Below are positions 6,361-8,226 of a stretch of DNA of 8,226 nucleotides, in pieces (within the stretch, counting starts at the first letter, position 1; each line of letters opens with the position of its first letter). Below the pieces are notes generated by a model. The model saw nothing but the letters and a program-made list of their open reading frames with translations, did not search any database and was not told the DNA's origin. Source of the stretch: an uncultured Bacilli bacterium (GTDB lineage: Bacteria; Bacillota_I; Bacilli_A; RF39; UBA660); NCBI GenBank assembly GCA_947630205.1, contig CANRGW010000054.1, forward strand, positions 1 to 8,226, in the 5' to 3' direction. A program made the position numbers and the translations under genes.

Positions 6361-6389
6361 AATATATCATAAATTTACCCATTTGACAA
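6361..6389 (-). promoter_or_regulatory. Promoter of the miaB operon
   Basis: On the minus strand, TTGTCA (6384-6389; five of six matches), a 17-base spacer, and TATATT (6361-6366; five of six) preceded by an extended TG. It lies just after the hairpin that ends the surface-protein gene, so the miaB operon has its own start. Transcription should begin near 6354. Confidence 0.75.
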
Positions 6390-6405
6390 TCAAAACAATA
6401 CTTTT

Positions 6406-6447
6406 AAACAAAATAAATAAGTTCATAGAATAATCTACAAACTTATT
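6406..6447 (-). terminator. Strong terminator of the surface protein gene
   Basis: On the minus strand, AATAAGTTTGTAGA (6447-6434) pairs with TCTATGAACTTATT (6429-6416) over 14 bp, with two G-T wobbles and a four-base TTAT loop. It is followed by TATTTTGTTT. It begins 20 bases after the stop codon and insulates the miaB operon. Confidence 0.85.
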
Positions 6448-6467
6448 ATAGTTTTAGTTATTTGATT

Positions 6468-8129
6468 TTAATCGGCTATGATAACATAAGGATTTTCTTT
6501 AGTACCATCTCCTGTTCCAAATATAGTGGTAAAATGAGAAAGATTAATAACTGGCCGAACTCCTAAACCAAAATCAGCAGCTGGTCCACTCCAAACATCG
6601 CCATAACTTACTGAATAAGTAACTTGATCATTTCTTGAAGCATCAGGTGTAATATACCAACTGCCAGTACTCCAATCTCCAAGTGTTTTCATCATCCAGT
6701 TACTAGTTGGGGCTTGTTCACGTCTATAATTATATAAATTACTTTTTCCCCAATATTGTTCGCTTGCTGCAAAGCCATAATCACTTGGATACATTAAACT
6801 TACTTTGCCCGTCCAGGTTGTATCATTATTTGCCCATACTTGGCATCCTTTATTATCAATTATTGTTTCTCTACTTGTATTTTCTTCTGCTCCTTTTTCA
6901 TTTATACAACTTTCTATATCTCTTTCGTTAATATAACTTTGCAATGTATTATCTTTTGAACTCCAAGTTCCTAAATAATGCTTTACTTCCACCATTTGTG
7001 CTCTTGTTCTTGGTGATAGTTTAGTCAAATATCCATTCACTGCATTTAACCAATATTGTAATCCCGCTGTTGACCAATTATTATTACCTTCTTCTCCTTT
7101 ATAGTTCCAATAAGCTACCGCCGCTTCTGACCCTATATAATGTATTGTATATCCGTTATACGTTTCAGGCAGATAATCTTTTGGTAATATAGTATCTCTT
7201 GTAATTTTTATATATTCTCCTATTTCTTCATCATTAAATATTCCTATTATTCTCCATAATTCATTTCTATTATTATTATCTTTTAAATATATATAATTAT
7301 TTACTTCTGGTCCTGAATATCTATATTCGAGTTCTTTTCCGTTGCATGCTTCAATATTTGAACATTTTGTTATATTACTTTTATCTGTCACATCTAAAGC
7401 TATTATTTCTTTTTCATCGGTATATGCTTTTTCTTTTATCTTATCAATCATATTAGGGTTATATTTTGCTATATCTTTCTTTTTTTCTTTAAAATCTCCC
7501 TTTACATTTACTTTAACGCTTGCATAAACATTGTTAATCCAATTATCTGTTGTATAATCAAACTCTATTTCTCCTTCATCATCATATCCTATATGTACTT
7601 CCTCAATTATCCACATATATAATTTATAAGTTATCTTAGTTTCTTCATTTGTATTTTTATCAATCTTATTTACCCATATTTTCTTATTTGTTATATCATC
7701 ATAACCAGCAGAATTCACAACAATTTTTTCTTGACCTGTTCCAATTTTTTCTGTTAGAGTAAATCTTAGGTATTTATCAGCTATTCTTGTTGTTCTTCCC
7801 TCTGGTACATCTCCATCAGTTATATCTATTTCATACCAAATATCCTTTTCTATATAAGTATTTTTTCCCTCAATTGTAAATTCAAAATACTTTTCTTTAT
7901 CATAAGTCTTAGATGGTACTGCGTTTTCTATACTTATTCCAGCGTTTTGTCCTTTATAATGCATATAGATATCACCGGTTATTAATTCACTGCTATCTCC
8001 CTCAGTTTGAAATCTATAGACAGCATATGCTACTCCAATTGTTCCTGCTATTACTATTAACAATAATATTGATAATAATATTACTTTCTTTTTATTACTT
8101 TTCTTATTTAATATAATATTTTCTTCCAT
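6468..8129 (-). CDS. Membrane-anchored surface protein, TasA/camelysin-like region plus 'GVRPVINL' domain
   Basis: A 553-residue exported protein. A basic N-terminus (KKSNKKK) leads into a hydrophobic segment (16-38) ending AYAVYRF, then LITGDIYMHY. That pattern resembles SipW-type signal segments of TasA/camelysin proteins, though it could simply stay as an anchor. Residues about 50-212 look like a beta-sandwich. A charged linker (212-245) follows. The C-terminal domain (about 250-553) contains ELWRIIGIF (290-298), NWSTAGLQYWLN (351-362), YPSDYGFAAS (447-456), LGVRPVINLS (522-531) and the closing DGTKENPYVI. This layout is common in surface proteins of gut Firmicutes and is close to what is called DUF6273 (assignment from memory). 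Four cysteines outside the membrane (256, 262, 408, 429) could form two disulfides. There is no LPxTG signal. The ATG has AAAGGAAAG upstream. No clear promoter was found in the bases available. A role in cell-surface binding is inferred, not shown. Confidence 0.85.
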   Translation of the reverse strand: MEENIILNKKSNKKKVILLSILLLIVIAGTIGVAYAVYRFQTEGDSSELITGDIYMHYKGQNAGISIENAVPSKTYDKEKYFEFTIEGKNTYIEKDIWYEIDITDGDVPEGRTTRIADKYLRFTLTEKIGTGQEKIVVNSAGYDDITNKKIWVNKIDKNTNEETKITYKLYMWIIEEVHIGYDDEGEIEFDYTTDNWINNVYASVKVNVKGDFKEKKKDIAKYNPNMIDKIKEKAYTDEKEIIALDVTDKSNITKCSNIEACNGKELEYRYSGPEVNNYIYLKDNNNRNELWRIIGIFNDEEIGEYIKITRDTILPKDYLPETYNGYTIHYIGSEAAVAYWNYKGEEGNNNWSTAGLQYWLNAVNGYLTKLSPRTRAQMVEVKHYLGTWSSKDNTLQSYINERDIESCINEKGAEENTSRETIIDNKGCQVWANNDTTWTGKVSLMYPSDYGFAASEQYWGKSNLYNYRREQAPTSNWMMKTLGDWSTGSWYITPDASRNDQVTYSVSYGDVWSGPAADFGLGVRPVINLSHFTTIFGTGDGTKENPYVIIAD

Positions 8130-8197
8130 AATTTACTTTCCTTTCTTTCATTTTTTATTTAACTTTTTTCATCAACACAAAAAGACATATAAAAATC

Positions 8198-8214
8198 TAG
8201 TATCCCTGATACTA
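8198..8214. promoter_or_regulatory. Perfect 7-bp inverted repeat upstream of the surface protein gene
   Basis: TAGTATC CCT GATACTA is a perfect dyad with a three-base centre. On the minus strand it is followed by GATTTTTAT and on the plus strand by TTTTCT. It could be a small terminator for a gene lying right of the window or an operator for the surface protein gene 69 bases away. The choice cannot be made from this sequence. The rest of 8130-8226 shows only the ribosome binding site of that gene. Confidence 0.45.
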
Positions 8215-8226
8215 TTTTCTATATGT

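Noticed and set aside
6383..6388. TTGACA on the + strand as a -35 element
   Set aside because: No -10-like hexamer follows at 16-18 bases, and no + strand gene begins downstream. The same bases give the -35 of the miaB promoter on the other strand.
6707..8116. Three open frames on the + strand at 6707-6931, 7342-7527 and 7913-8116
   Set aside because: They lie wholly antisense to the surface protein gene and are composed of Leu/Tyr/Phe-rich sequence, as expected from the complement of an A-rich gene. None has a ribosome binding site.

Overview
The window is very AT-rich (about 70-75% A+T by eye). It has AGGAGGT-type ribosome binding sites, TATAAT-type promoters, short hairpin terminators and tRNA genes with encoded CCA. 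All of this points to a low-GC Gram-positive bacterium. The gene order miaB followed by a YlbF/YmcA-family gene matches Bacillus subtilis ymcB-ymcA. All 26 tryptophans in the seven proteins must be TGG, and all seven stops are TAA or TAG, so TGA is not seen as tryptophan. The surface protein at the right end looks like those of uncultured gut Bacilli/Mollicutes-like lineages (inference). I cannot name a genus.

Layout, left to right. Positions 1-110 hold only a possible outward promoter. Positions 111-1712 (-) encode a single-pass membrane protein with a HENGH (HExxH) zinc-protease motif on its predicted outer part, with its own promoter. A tRNA-Arg(CCG) gene (1893-1967, -) follows, with a strong terminator. 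Positions 2089-3144 (-) encode an unrecognised multi-pass membrane protein, divergent from a small unrecognised soluble protein (3329-3874, +). The + strand gene ends in a strong hairpin and faces the end of the next operon.

That operon runs on the - strand from a promoter at 6361-6389: miaB, a RicA/YmcA-like gene overlapping it by 8 bases with a TTG start, an unknown 156-residue protein with a CxxC motif, then a tRNA-Arg(CCT) gene 10 bases after the last stop, and finally a terminator. The tRNA therefore seems to be carried on the mRNA. MiaB modifies A37 of tRNAs that read UNN codons. RicA-type proteins work with RNase Y in RNA maturation in B. subtilis. The operon thus has an RNA-processing theme.

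Positions 6468-8129 (-) encode a membrane-anchored surface protein, with an N-terminal TasA/camelysin-like beta region and a C-terminal domain of the 'GVRPVINL' type. It is insulated from miaB by a 14-bp hairpin terminator. The best candidates for undescribed biology are the membrane zincin, the divergent pair of unknown genes, and the CxxC protein of the miaB operon. No mobile element, CRISPR array or riboswitch was seen.
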